Origin: Ereboglobus luteus
Lineage (GTDB): Bacteria; Verrucomicrobiota; Verrucomicrobiia; Opitutales; Opitutaceae
Direction of reading: 5' to 3'
Assembly (NCBI RefSeq): GCF_003096195.1
Contig: NZ_CP023004.1
Span: 3,948,501-4,012,500 of the forward strand
Length of the DNA: 64,000 bases
Part shown: piece by piece, positions 51,088 to 59,333 of the stretch
How positions within the stretch are numbered: the first letter of the stretch is position 1
Layout of the letters: every line of letters starts with the position of its first letter
The notes under the pieces: model-generated
Databases searched by the model: none
What the model was told of the DNA's origin: nothing
Seen by the model: only the letters and a program-made list of their open reading frames with translations
Translations under genes and position numbers: made by a program

Positions 51088-52308
51088 GTGAAAAAACATA
51101 TCCTGTCATCACTCATTGCGATTCTTTTGCTTGCTGGCTCCGCCGCGGTCGCATCCGAAAAACCCAAAGTCGAAATCGATGCCGGCTTTCCGGGTGGCAA
51201 CATCATCGTCGTCGACATCGGCAAGGACGTCATCCAACTGAAACAAGATTTGCGCGACACCAAGGGCAGATGGTTCTACTGGTCCTTCCGCGTCCGGGGC
51301 GCGCAGGGCAAAACGCTGGAGTTCCAGTTCGACGACAAAATCATCAGCTACCTCGGCCCGGCGATCAGCAAGGACGGCGGAAAAACATGGGCATGGCTTT
51401 ACAACAAAACCGGCAACCTCCCCTACTCCGACGTCTCCTCCTCCTTCAAATACACATTCGGCAAGGATGACGCGGAGGTGTTTTTCAGCCTCAGCCCCAG
51501 TTACACCGGGAAGGAACTCAATGCCTTCCTCGAAAAACACAAAACAAACCCCGTGTTGAAAACCGGCACGCTCTGCAAAACAACCAAGGGCAGAAACGCC
51601 GAGTTGTTCCGCATCACCGGACAAAACCCAAAGAGCGGCTTCAAAGTTGTCCTCACCGCAAGGCACCACGCCTGCGAGTCGATGGCAAACTATGCCCTCG
51701 AAGGCATTATTGAAACCATCCTTTCCGACACGCCCGACGGACGCTGGCTGCGCGAACACGCCGACTTTCTCATCGTGCCCTTCATGGACAAGGACGGCGT
51801 CGAGGACGGCGACCAGGGCAAGAATCGCAAACCCCACGATCACAACCGCGACTACGCCAAGGAAATTCACCCAACTGTCCGCGCATTCAAGAAACAAGTC
51901 ACCGAATGGATCGACGGCCGCCCCGCGGTTCTCTTCGACATGCACTGCCCCAGCGAAAAAGGAAAAACTCTCTTCTTCTTCACCGAGGCTGCCGAATTAA
52001 ACAGAAAGATTTCGGACAATGTGAACCGCTATTGCTCCATACTTGAGGCGGAAAGAAAAAGCCCGCTCTACTACAAAAAATCCCACAACCGGATAGCCAA
52101 AAACTCAAAGACCCCCGCATTGTTGAAATGCAACACATGGTTCATGACCCTCCCCGAAACAATCGCAGCCATGACATTGGAAATACCCTACGCCTTCGCC
52201 GCGGACATCGGCACAACAAACGGCGTCGCCGTGACGGTGGACCACGCGCGCCTGTTCGGCAAGGACATGGCAAGGTCTCTTCGCGCCCTCCTGGAAACCC
52301 AGCCCTGA
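51088..52308 (+). CDS. Secreted M14-family zinc carboxypeptidase-like protein
   Basis: A 406-residue protein with a signal peptide (MKKHILSSLIAILLLAGSAAVA). Residues ~25-165 are a beta-rich N-terminal domain. The M14 domain has the zinc motif HxxE in ARHHACESM, the substrate Arg region NRDY, the third zinc ligand His in DMHCPS, and a candidate catalytic Glu in MTLEIPYA. The N-terminal domain plus M14 layout recalls the cytosolic-carboxypeptidase (M14B/D) branch rather than digestive carboxypeptidases. It probably trims peptides or peptidoglycan side chains in the periplasm. It is convergent with the LacI gene; their stop codons are adjacent with no gap. Confidence 0.85.
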   Translation: MKKHILSSLIAILLLAGSAAVASEKPKVEIDAGFPGGNIIVVDIGKDVIQLKQDLRDTKGRWFYWSFRVRGAQGKTLEFQFDDKIISYLGPAISKDGGKTWAWLYNKTGNLPYSDVSSSFKYTFGKDDAEVFFSLSPSYTGKELNAFLEKHKTNPVLKTGTLCKTTKGRNAELFRITGQNPKSGFKVVLTARHHACESMANYALEGIIETILSDTPDGRWLREHADFLIVPFMDKDGVEDGDQGKNRKPHDHNRDYAKEIHPTVRAFKKQVTEWIDGRPAVLFDMHCPSEKGKTLFFFTEAAELNRKISDNVNRYCSILEAERKSPLYYKKSHNRIAKNSKTPALLKCNTWFMTLPETIAAMTLEIPYAFAADIGTTNGVAVTVDHARLFGKDMARSLRALLETQP

Positions 52309-53349
52309 TTAGGCGAACCCGCGCGGCACGGGCCTGAGTGATTCTCCCTCGATCCAGACACTCTCCACCATTTCAAAACGCGGATGCCGGGGGATTCCGA
52401 AATCGCCGTTGATGATGCGCGACACAAGCATCTCGACGGCCCACTCCCCCATGAGGCGCTGGTTTTCCTGAAACCCCGAAAACGGCGTGCCCTCCAGCAC
52501 CTGGCTCAACGCAAGCGTCCCCACGTCCTCCGGCACTTTTACGCCAATCTTCGCGAGCGCGCGGGAAAAATCGGCCAGCACATCATACAAATGCGCGATG
52601 ATAATGGCGTCGGGAGCGTGGCAGCGCAGCCACTGGCGCAACGGCTTTTCATCGATACGATTCATGCGCAGGATGGGCACGCCGCCCGGGACGCCCAGCC
52701 TGCGCTCGCACCAGCCCAGATACGCGCTCGCGTTTGCCATGCCTCCGCGCTCGTCCTCGTATTCGCCAAGCAGCAGACCGGGACGGCGGTAGCCCATTTC
52801 ATGCAGACGGTCGAGCGCGCGGATCGTGTCGTTGTAAGCATGGTTGATCACGCGGTGCAGCGGCGTCCGGATGCTCAGGCCCTGTGTCACGATGGCGTAA
52901 TGATCAAGCTCGCGCGGCAGCTCGGCATCAAGCCGCGGACTGCCAAAGCAAAGAAGCCCGTTGATTCCTCGCGCATCAAGCACGCCGCGAAAACGCCTCA
53001 TGCTCATGCCGGGCGCGCGCATCCAGAGCGGCTCCAGCCGATAGCCGAGCGCCCCGGCGCGGGCGGACATGCCCTCATGCAGACGGGCGAGGTGAAGCGA
53101 TTTTTCCCAAGGGCGCGGCGTGTCGTAAAGTGAAATGACACCAAAGCAGGCACCGTCGCCCGGCTTCGAGGCATGACGTATCCGGCTCATGAGCTCGGCC
53201 ACCTTTGCATCGGGTCTGTAACCGATTTGCCGCGCCGCGCCCGCCACGCGCGCGCGGGTGGCAGCGGATATTTTTGCGCTGTTTTGCAGCGCCAGCGAAA
53301 CGGTCGCTGTGGAAAGTTTCGTGATGGCTGCGATTTTGCGGATGCTCAT
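52309..53349 (-). CDS. LacI-family transcriptional regulator
   Basis: A 346-residue regulator. The HTH (MSIRKIAAITKLSTATVSLALQNSAKISAATRARV) is followed by a sensor domain (GACFGVISLYDTPRPW ... YRRPGLLLGEYEDERGG ... DVGTLALSQVLEG). The sensor domain is of the shorter, Verrucomicrobia-typical kind that diverges from classical sugar binding domains. Its target is not evident: it is convergent with the M14 peptidase gene, and the upstream 290 bp contain no gene and no obvious palindromic operator. Confidence 0.92.
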   Translation of the reverse strand: MSIRKIAAITKLSTATVSLALQNSAKISAATRARVAGAARQIGYRPDAKVAELMSRIRHASKPGDGACFGVISLYDTPRPWEKSLHLARLHEGMSARAGALGYRLEPLWMRAPGMSMRRFRGVLDARGINGLLCFGSPRLDAELPRELDHYAIVTQGLSIRTPLHRVINHAYNDTIRALDRLHEMGYRRPGLLLGEYEDERGGMANASAYLGWCERRLGVPGGVPILRMNRIDEKPLRQWLRCHAPDAIIIAHLYDVLADFSRALAKIGVKVPEDVGTLALSQVLEGTPFSGFQENQRLMGEWAVEMLVSRIINGDFGIPRHPRFEMVESVWIEGESLRPVPRGFA

Positions 53350-53640
53350 GGGGTAATGCCGGGATTTATTGCATCACAAAGAACATCGGCGGAGTCGCAC
53401 CGGGTCGAGCCTTTCCCTTCGCCACAGTGCGACCGTTATTGGCAGGGCGGTTGGCAGACCGTCGCTAACGCTCGAAACCGTCGCGTTTGTCGCCCCTCCG
53501 GCGGGGATACGCAACTCTCGCCTCCAACTTCGACGGTGAGTTGGGCAAGCGTGCCAATGGGATTGCGAAAGTTGCCTCACAATCACGGCATGATGCAATT
53601 CCGCGCAAACCCGTCGGCACGTGATGATGCCGTCCCGCCC

Positions 53641-53907
53641 TTACTTTACTATTTTGCGGAAAATCCCGAGCACAATGAGCAAGATGATCGCGCCGACCAT
53701 GGCATAAATGACAAGATCGACGAGCGGGGAAACGATATTTTGAATTTTGAGAACGTTGGCAAAAAGCCATGTGCCGATGAACGCGCCAACGACACCGACA
53801 ATGATATTGCCGATAATGCCGAATCCGAAGCCGCGCATGATAACGCCCGCAAGCCATCCGACAAACGCGCCGACTATGATGAAGATGATGAGAGAAGTGG
53901 TGTCCAT
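53641..53907 (-). CDS. GlsB/YeaQ/YmgE-family small membrane protein
   Basis: An 88-residue protein with three hydrophobic segments. The glycine-zipper pattern (GAFVGWLAGVIMRG, GIIGNIIVGVVGAFIGTWLF) is typical of this stress-associated (transglycosylase-associated) family in the inner membrane. Length is normal. The biochemical role is not established. It stands alone between the LacI regulator and the tRNA gene. Confidence 0.88.
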   Translation of the reverse strand: MDTTSLIIFIIVGAFVGWLAGVIMRGFGFGIIGNIIVGVVGAFIGTWLFANVLKIQNIVSPLVDLVIYAMVGAIILLIVLGIFRKIVK

Positions 53908-54114
53908 GAGTTTGCCAGTAAACAGGGAAGCCCCATTAAATCAAGCGGCACGGCGCCTTATTGCACGCCTACTGCCGGAATATCACCCGTCGAAATCAGG
54001 GCCGAAATGACATTCAAAAACCTCTTGTGCCGCCCTAAAATTTCAAAACCCGAAACTTTCTGCTTCCGTTTTGCGAATCAACCCGTAGCGTCGCGTGTTT
54101 CGTCATAAAGTCAC

Positions 54115-54204
54115 GGAGAGGTGGCAGAGTGGTCGAATGCGCCTGACTCGAAATCAGGTGAGCCGGCAACGGTTCCGGGGGTTCGAATCCCTCCCTCTCC
54201 GCCA
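54115..54204 (+). tRNA. tRNA-Ser (anticodon CGA)
   Basis: The acceptor stem GGAGAGG/CCTCTCC (54115-54121 with 54194-54200), a long class II variable arm (GAGCCG/CGGTTC), a T-arm with GTTCGAATC and an encoded CCA (54202-54204) are all present. The anticodon CGA lies at 54149-54151 in loop CTCGAAA. A tyrosine recombinase starts 59 bp downstream, so the 3' half is the probable integration site. Confidence 0.97.
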
Positions 54205-54263
54205 GTTTAACCGTTGGGATACAATAGGTTAGACTGGACGAATCCTAGATTTGACAGGTTTAC

Positions 54264-55523
54264 GTGGCAAATCTAGCGATGAAAACAAAATCCTCCACGT
54301 TCAAGATACGCCCGTTCAAAAATCCATCGGGCCAAGTCGTCTATCAAGTCGACGGCTTCATTAACGGAAAACGCATTCGCAAAAATTTCCAAAGCCGCAA
54401 GGATGCGGTAGCGGAGAAGGACGCTCAGGCTCTCGAAGCAATCAAGGCTGCCGATTCGAATTTGCGACTCGTCAGCACCTTTCTTGCCGATGCCGAGTTG
54501 CGCGAAGCCGAGTCTGTGTTCCTGAAAATCAGGGACGACAAACGCTCGCTTTCGCACTTGGTCGATTTTGCCCTGACGAATTGCCCGAAGCCGGACAAGG
54601 ACATCACGTTGGTTGATGCGTTGAAAAGCTATCGGAAACAGCGCGACGCTGACCTGGCAAGCGGCCTGATCTCCGCCCCGCAGCACACCACGATTCGCCG
54701 AACGCTTGCCTCGTTCACAAAACACACGTCCTGCACGAATGTCTCTGGCGTGACGCCCGCCTTGATCCGCGATTATTGCAGCCGACAGAATGCGTCCCTC
54801 AAAACGTTCAACAATCGGCGGGGCGTTCTCTCGACGTTTTTCAAATTCGCGTTGGTAAACGAGTGGATTGCAAGCAACCCCATGGTGAAGATTCCCCAGT
54901 ATCGCATCGCCCACAAACGAGGCACGGCGGCCACGCTCACCGCAGCGCAGGCCGCCGCCTTGATGGAATTTGTCGAAAGTTACGAGCAAGGCTGCATGGC
55001 ACCGTTTTTCGCACTCTGCTTGTTTGCGGGAATACGCCCCTGCCTGCGCACAGGCGAGATTTCCAAACTCACCGCTGAAAACGTGAATCTGGAGACGGGC
55101 GTCATCCACATTGAGCCGGAGGTATCCAAGGTTGATATGAAGCGCAACATAACCATTCAGCCAAACCTTGCCGCATGGCTCGCCGCCTATCCACTCACAG
55201 AGCACCCGATCATCATCCCGAACATGCAGCATCTGCGCGCATTCGTGGCGAAGCGGTTCGGACTTTCGCATGACGTGATGCGACACACGTTCATTTCGAT
55301 GCACGTGGCGAAGTTCCGCTCAATGGGCGACACCGCCTTGCAGGCGGGCAACTCCGAGGCGATCATCCGCCGCCATTACCTCGACGTGAAAAGCCCCGCC
55401 GAGACGGAAGCCTTTTTCAATATTTTGCCGAGGAAAGTTCCAGTTGAAAGCCCCGCCAAGGTTGCAACTGTTTCCGTTGCCGAATCCGCCGAGCCTGCCG
55501 AGGCGCGCCAGCTTGCGGCATAG
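54264..55523 (+). CDS. Tyrosine recombinase (phage-type integrase)
   Basis: A site-specific recombinase of 419 residues that would integrate and excise the element. The N-terminal part (FKIRPFKNPSGQVVYQVDGFINGKRIRKNF) is arm-binding-like. A SAM-like core-binding domain follows at ~110-215. The catalytic domain contains the first Arg in LFAGIRP, H-x-x-R in SHDVMRHTFISMH and the nucleophile Tyr in IIRRHYLDV; the His/Trp before it is replaced by Asn/Ser-like residues (GNSEAII). GTG 54264 has a weak AGG upstream; ATG 54279 is the alternative. Position directly after tRNA-Ser supports its role. Confidence 0.93.
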   Translation: MANLAMKTKSSTFKIRPFKNPSGQVVYQVDGFINGKRIRKNFQSRKDAVAEKDAQALEAIKAADSNLRLVSTFLADAELREAESVFLKIRDDKRSLSHLVDFALTNCPKPDKDITLVDALKSYRKQRDADLASGLISAPQHTTIRRTLASFTKHTSCTNVSGVTPALIRDYCSRQNASLKTFNNRRGVLSTFFKFALVNEWIASNPMVKIPQYRIAHKRGTAATLTAAQAAALMEFVESYEQGCMAPFFALCLFAGIRPCLRTGEISKLTAENVNLETGVIHIEPEVSKVDMKRNITIQPNLAAWLAAYPLTEHPIIIPNMQHLRAFVAKRFGLSHDVMRHTFISMHVAKFRSMGDTALQAGNSEAIIRRHYLDVKSPAETEAFFNILPRKVPVESPAKVATVSVAESAEPAEARQLAA

Positions 55524-55599
55524 ATTGCCAACCGTGCTCATGCAGCACGGTGCAAGCAGCCCTGCCCAAGGTGGCTTGCGCCGGCTTACGAGGTGCCGG

Positions 55600-55869
55600 G
55601 TGTATGCAAACTATGGATACACACACCGACACCACCATACACATGAGCACAGTCACGCCCGCCATGACCTCACCTCACTCATCGACATCAACGGGCTGCG
55701 TTTCAGCGGCATTTTTCCGCAGGGACGCAGGCCTTCCATTCGCACGCTGCGCACTTGGACGCAGGAGCGCCGGATTCCGCATCACCGTCTCGGGCATTTT
55801 GTCTATTATGATTTGTCCGAGGTCGCCGCGCATATCCGTACCAAGTTGATCGTGCCGCCTCGCAACTGA
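55600..55869 (+). CDS. Small excisionase-like (MerR/Xis fold) DNA-binding protein
   Basis: The conserved part is at the C-terminus: PSIRTLRTWTQERRIPHHRLGHFVYYDLSEVAAHI, the winged-helix pattern of excisionases and helix-turn-helix family 17 proteins. The start is uncertain. GTG 55600 with AGG about 9 bases upstream gives 89 residues; ATG 55540 would give 109 residues with a His-rich stretch (THRHHHTHEHSHARH) common to both. It directly follows the integrase, the usual place for a recombination directionality factor. Confidence 0.65.
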   Translation: MYANYGYTHRHHHTHEHSHARHDLTSLIDINGLRFSGIFPQGRRPSIRTLRTWTQERRIPHHRLGHFVYYDLSEVAAHIRTKLIVPPRN

Positions 55870-55886
55870 AAATCCCCCCGAAAATC

Positions 55887-55910
55887 AAATTTCCCACGCG
55901 TGGGAAATTT
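55887..55910. promoter_or_regulatory. Perfect 24-bp palindrome
   Basis: The core TTTCCCACGCGTGGGAAA is extended by AAA/TTT on each side to a perfect 24-bp dyad with no spacer. It lies 18 bp beyond the Xis-like gene. The lack of a loop argues for a protein-binding site (repressor or recombination accessory protein) over a terminator. The remaining bases of 55911-56090 show no gene. Confidence 0.6.
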
Positions 55911-56090
55911 CCCTCCGAACATGCACGAAAAAACTACCCACGGGCTTTGCATTCCAGAAAGCATATTCCGTTTTTCAGACATGCATTCCACACACACATC
56001 TCTTACCTACGCTTATCATTAAAGTTGATCTTTTTCTCTGATCTTTTTCTCGACGGTGGTTTGCACCAAAGCAGAGGGTATTGCGAATAA

Positions 56091-56330
56091 TTAGCGCTGA
56101 AGTTTTAACACGCAGCGGGCGATGGCCTTGATGTCGACTTGCGTTAGCGTCTGTCCGGTGGAAAGTTGTACAGCTACCGCGAAATCTTCGCCACGTATTT
56201 CACGAATCAATTCATTGATTAGTTTGGAAATGTTTCCCCCATAGCGGACATCCGCTTCGGCTCTCAATTCACGATGCAAATCGCGGTCTATCGTCAGTGT
56301 TAATCTGACTTTTTTTGTAGATGCTTTCAT
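56091..56330 (-). CDS. Small RHH-like DNA-binding protein
   Basis: A 79-residue protein from ATG 56330 (MKASTKKVRLTLTIDRDLHRELRAEADVRYGGNISKLINELIRE). The beta-strand (RLTLTID) followed by two helices is the ribbon-helix-helix pattern, with a short C-terminal extension. Such proteins are usually dimeric repressors. It is divergent from another small RHH-like gene at 56404 across a 73-bp AT-rich region that holds a palindrome. Confidence 0.65.
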   Translation of the reverse strand: MKASTKKVRLTLTIDRDLHRELRAEADVRYGGNISKLINELIREIRGEDFAVAVQLSTGQTLTQVDIKAIARCVLKLQR

Positions 56331-56340
56331 AGGAAATAAG

Positions 56341-56354
56341 TATGATTTATCATA
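56341..56354. promoter_or_regulatory. Candidate operator between divergent small regulators
   Basis: TATGATTTATCATA has 6-bp perfect arms around a TT centre. It lies 10 bp from one start codon and 49 bp from the other. A related half-site (CATATGATTGTA) lies near 56390. It could be the site of one of the flanking RHH-like proteins. Confidence 0.45.
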
Positions 56355-56403
56355 TAAATATGAAAAGCAAGATTGAAATCCATCAAAAACATATGATTGT
56401 ACC

Positions 56404-56616
56404 ATGACTGACTCACTCATGAAGGATTCCCCAAAGGTGCGCATCACTGTGACGCTTGACCCCGATGTTGTAGCGGTGCTTGTGCGGATAAAGACGTACC
56501 GTGGGATAAAGGCTAGCACCTATATCAATAAAATACTGCGGCGTCATTTCCTACGACCAGGAAAAGGCATGGATCAATACACCTTGCCCAAATTGAAGGG
56601 AAAGGGGGCGACATGA
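56404..56616 (+). CDS. Small RHH-like protein
   Basis: A 70-residue protein. KVRITVTLDPDVVAVLVRIKTYRGIKASTYINKILRRHF fits a ribbon-helix-helix fold (strand, helix, helix). ATG 56404 and 56419 are both possible. It overlaps the next gene by 4 bp (ATGA), so the two are translationally coupled. The function is probably regulatory. Confidence 0.6.
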   Translation: MTDSLMKDSPKVRITVTLDPDVVAVLVRIKTYRGIKASTYINKILRRHFLRPGKGMDQYTLPKLKGKGAT

Positions 56617-56897
56617 GTCGGTTAATAAGGCATTTGGTTAGGTTGCGAAATGGCTTCCTTCGATGGCGTGTGGAGAGGATAGCAGGAAAACTTCAACGCG
56701 CTCAACGACGTTACTGGAGCGCAGTCATGCAAGCGTTGAACCGACGTCGCACGGCGCATGTGGTGAGCGCCATGGTCAAACCTGAAGAGTCCCCTACCCA
56801 GCGTGTGCAAAATGAGCTTCCCTCACATACGGAGAGAGAGTGTGTGTCAGTCGAGCGGCAAAATGCGCATTGTACGGAAGGAAACAAAATGCCATGA
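56613..56897 (+). CDS. Hypothetical basic protein
   Basis: A 94-residue protein with a strongly basic helical N-terminal half (RLIRHLVRLRNGFLRWRVERIAGKLQRAQRRYW). No family is recognised. It is coupled to both neighbours by 4-bp ATGA overlaps, which is the main support for it being a real gene. Confidence 0.5.
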   Translation: MSRLIRHLVRLRNGFLRWRVERIAGKLQRAQRRYWSAVMQALNRRRTAHVVSAMVKPEESPTQRVQNELPSHTERECVSVERQNAHCTEGNKMP

Positions 56898-57340
56898 GTG
56901 GATTAGCACACCCAGCAATTTATAATTTCCGCAAGACGCTACGGGCGCGGGGAACAAACTTAGGGAAACTTGCGCAGGAGGTAGGTGTTACACGGCATTT
57001 TCTTTCACAGTTGCTTTGGGGATATTTTCCAAAAAACAGAGGCAATCATTGGGCGCGTGTGAGGGCCTGTGTTACGGAGAAAGAGTGGGGGCTGCTTTCA
57101 AAATTGCCGCATGTGGCCAAGTGGGTGCAAAAGACTGAGAATGATGCCGCACCATATTGCGTGCAATGGGTATGCGGACAATGTGGTATAGGGCTGGGCT
57201 TCCGGGCGGCAAGGGCAGACACACCGGTGGGCATGACGATGCAAGGGGTTTGCCCAGTGTGTCTTGAATTGAAGAATGAAAATAGAAAAAGCGATGCGGT
57301 TGATAGGCACATTCAATCTCAAGCTCAGGTTAACAAATAA
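56894..57340 (+). CDS. HTH protein with C-terminal zinc-ribbon-like CxxC pairs
   Basis: A 148-residue protein. The N-terminal part (NFRKTLRARGTNLGKLAQEVGVTRHFLSQLLWGYFP) reads as a Cro/C1-like helix-turn-helix. The C-terminal part has CGQC and CPVC separated by about 24 residues, which would bind one zinc. ATG 56894 overlaps the upstream stop by 4 bp. A regulatory role in the element is likely. I do not recognise a named family. Confidence 0.6.
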   Translation: MSGLAHPAIYNFRKTLRARGTNLGKLAQEVGVTRHFLSQLLWGYFPKNRGNHWARVRACVTEKEWGLLSKLPHVAKWVQKTENDAAPYCVQWVCGQCGIGLGFRAARADTPVGMTMQGVCPVCLELKNENRKSDAVDRHIQSQAQVNK

Positions 57341-57422
57341 GCAAACAAATGAATATAAGTATCAATACGAAAAAACACAGACTGGAAGTTTACGCGTCAA
57401 GAAAATGGGTGGGAGGTTTAAA

Positions 57423-57815
57423 ATGAACAGAAGAGTCAGTGACTGGGCGGCGCGTGAAGGAGCCGCCCGGAAACGTCTAGATGACGAAGCAATATCATCG
57501 TGGATACATCCAGGAGATGTGATTGACGGGGTGGCTCAGTCGCAAGAGTCCGATATGGATTCGCGCGCTCACGCACTGGAGGCGATGAGACGCATCCTCG
57601 CTGTGGTCATACCACCACCAGGATGTCGCGATGACAACCGTTGGCGTGCCGCCTTTGGACGTTTCATGGCGTTGGTCTATATTGTAGCTCCAGAGTACAC
57701 CGAAGGCATGACCATGCGCGCACTTGCGACACAGCTACATGTTGATGAACGAACATTGCGTTTGCGCATGTCGGCAGTGCGAGAGGCATTGGATGGTAGC
57801 GCTAGAGAAGTGTAG
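57423..57815 (+). CDS. Putative phage regulatory protein with C-terminal HTH
   Basis: A 130-residue protein from ATG 57423, preceded at 10 bases by GGGAGG; the frame is open back to 57276 but overlaps the upstream gene. The C-terminus (MTMRALATQLHVDERTLRLRMSAVREAL) is a helix-turn-helix of the kind used by late-gene or sigma-like phage regulators. The frame stops at TGTAG, exactly where the IS481-family remnant seems to begin, so the native C-terminus may have been replaced or cut short. Confidence 0.6.
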   Translation: MNRRVSDWAAREGAARKRLDDEAISSWIHPGDVIDGVAQSQESDMDSRAHALEAMRRILAVVIPPPGCRDDNRWRAAFGRFMALVYIVAPEYTEGMTMRALATQLHVDERTLRLRMSAVREALDGSAREV

Positions 57816-57823
57816 TGTCGCCT

Positions 57824-58738
57824 ATGGAAGCATTGATCGATAGAAGTCGGCGTGCGCCAAACCACAAAAACCGGGTGGACGAGCGCATTGAGAAACGCAT
57901 CTGCGAACTGGCATTGGACAATCCAGCCTTGTGACAAGTGCGAGTGGCCAATGAACTGCGTCAGGAAGGCCTGATAATCTCGGCGGGCGGAGTGCGCTCG
58001 GTATGGCTGCGACATGAGCTGCAACCCTTCAAGCTGCGGCTCAAGGCACTTGAGGCGCACATCGCCAAAACCGGCGCGGTGCTCACCGAGGCGCAAGTCG
58101 TCGCCTTGGAACGCAAGGCCGACGACGATGTGATCGACAACGAGATAGAAAGCGCGCACCCCGGATATCTCGGCTGCCAGGACACCTTCTACGTGGGCAC
58201 CATCAAAGGAGTCGGGCGTATCTACCAGCAAACCTACATCGACGCTTACAGCAAAGTCGCCTGCGCCAAACTCTACACAACAAAAACACCGCTTCCCGCG
58301 GTCGACCTGCTCAACGAACGCGTGCTGCCGCTCCACGAGGAAGGCGGCATGGGAGTGTTGCGCATCCTCACCGACCGCGGCACCGAATACTGCGGCAGGC
58401 CCGAGCAACACCCCTACGAACTGTATCTGGCGATCAGCAATATCGACCACACCAAGACCAAGGCCAAAAGCCCGCAAACCAACGGCATCGCCGAACGCTT
58501 CCACAAAACGATCCTGCAAGAGTTTTATCAAATAACATTCCGCAAAAAACTCTATCAAGACATCGAGTCATTGCAGGCGGATCTCGACGAATGGATGCGC
58601 TACTACAACCACGAGCGAACGCACCAAGGCAAGATGTGCTGCGGTCGAACACCATGGAAAACCTGGCTCGACGCCATACCGCTATGGAAACAAAAAGTCG
58701 ACACCCTCAATCAACAACCTATAATCATCAATAACTAA
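57824..58738 (+). pseudogene. IS481-family transposase remnant (N-terminal truncation and internal stop)
   Basis: Read through one stop, the frame gives MEALIDRSRRAPNHKNRVDE ... NPAL*QVRVANEL ... HPGYLGCQDTFYVGTIKGVGRIYQQT ... HTKTKAKSPQTNGIAERFHKTILQEFY ... ERTHQGKMCCGRTP. This is the integrase-core DDE transposase of a common IS481 group. Family members carry about 50-60 residues with an HTH before the EAL-RSRR segment; these are missing here. The in-frame TGA at 57932-57934 replaces the family's usual Gly codon (GGA to TGA is one change). The DDE-region Asp residues (DTFYVG, LTDRGTEYCG) and Glu (NGIAERFH) remain. The copy is probably inactive, unless a downstream GTG (57938) restarts it. 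Confidence 0.85.
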
Positions 58739-58739
58739 T

Positions 58740-58859
58740 CTGACATTTTATCCGCCCACTCACCTCTCCTTGTCAGATCAAGTCCTGTCTACTACAGCTA
58801 AACTGGCATTTTTTACGCCCACTCTCTTTACCCTGTTAAATCGAGTCCTGTCTACTACA
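58740..58859. repeat. Two adjacent diverged IS481-type right ends (57-bp direct repeat)
   Basis: Copy 1 (58740-58796) and copy 2 (58803-58859) are each 57 bp. Both begin CTG-CATTTT and end AGTCCTGTCTACTACA, with about three-quarters identity between them. The outer end, read inward, is TGTAGTAGACAGGACT, as expected for an IS terminal repeat. Two ends in tandem imply a second, related insertion that has been lost. Confidence 0.7.
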
Positions 58860-59333
58860 AATCCCCCAATTTTACATTCCTGTGTTGCTTTGTTCAATGT
58901 CCAACAGTTTCCGTTTTTTCAACGTTGAACATTCCCATTATTAAAAATAATTCTATTATCTCCCTGTTCCCCATTTTTTTGCCATCCGATATTCCTGCAT
59001 TTTCCTCTCTAAATTGGATCGAATAGCATAACACGGATGCGCCCTTGGCGGATAGCGTCGGAACCACTATTCTCCTGCTCATTCCACGATCCAAAGTAAT
59101 CTGGAACCGACCCTGTGCTTCCGCTTTCCACCATTACCATAAACACATCACAAAAAATCTCATGCAAATCATCGAAACATCTCAAGGAAAAATCACCGAT
59201 GAGACCAGCAAGACGAGAATTATGCCTATCATAATGAATCACTAGAAGTGATCCTCCTATACGTTTTTCACGCATCAAGCATCAGCGGCAATCTGTAAAT
59301 CCAAAATCAAATGTCCATCGCACACATTCGCGC
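58860..59333. other. AT-rich interval with no supported gene
   Basis: Small frames occur on both strands (for example minus 59009-59278 and plus 59045-59245) and overlap each other. None has a recognisable domain or a good ribosome site. In a complete phage genome, packaging and head genes could have been expected between the regulators and the tail genes; none is seen here. Confidence 0.5.

Noticed and set aside
58740-58859. Direct 57-bp repeat as a CRISPR-like or iteron array
   Set aside because: Only two copies, diverged, with an IS-type terminus; better explained as nested insertion-sequence ends.
59009-59278. 89-codon minus-strand frame in the element
   Set aside because: No domain or convincing ribosome site, and it runs opposite to all neighbouring phage genes; left as unsupported.
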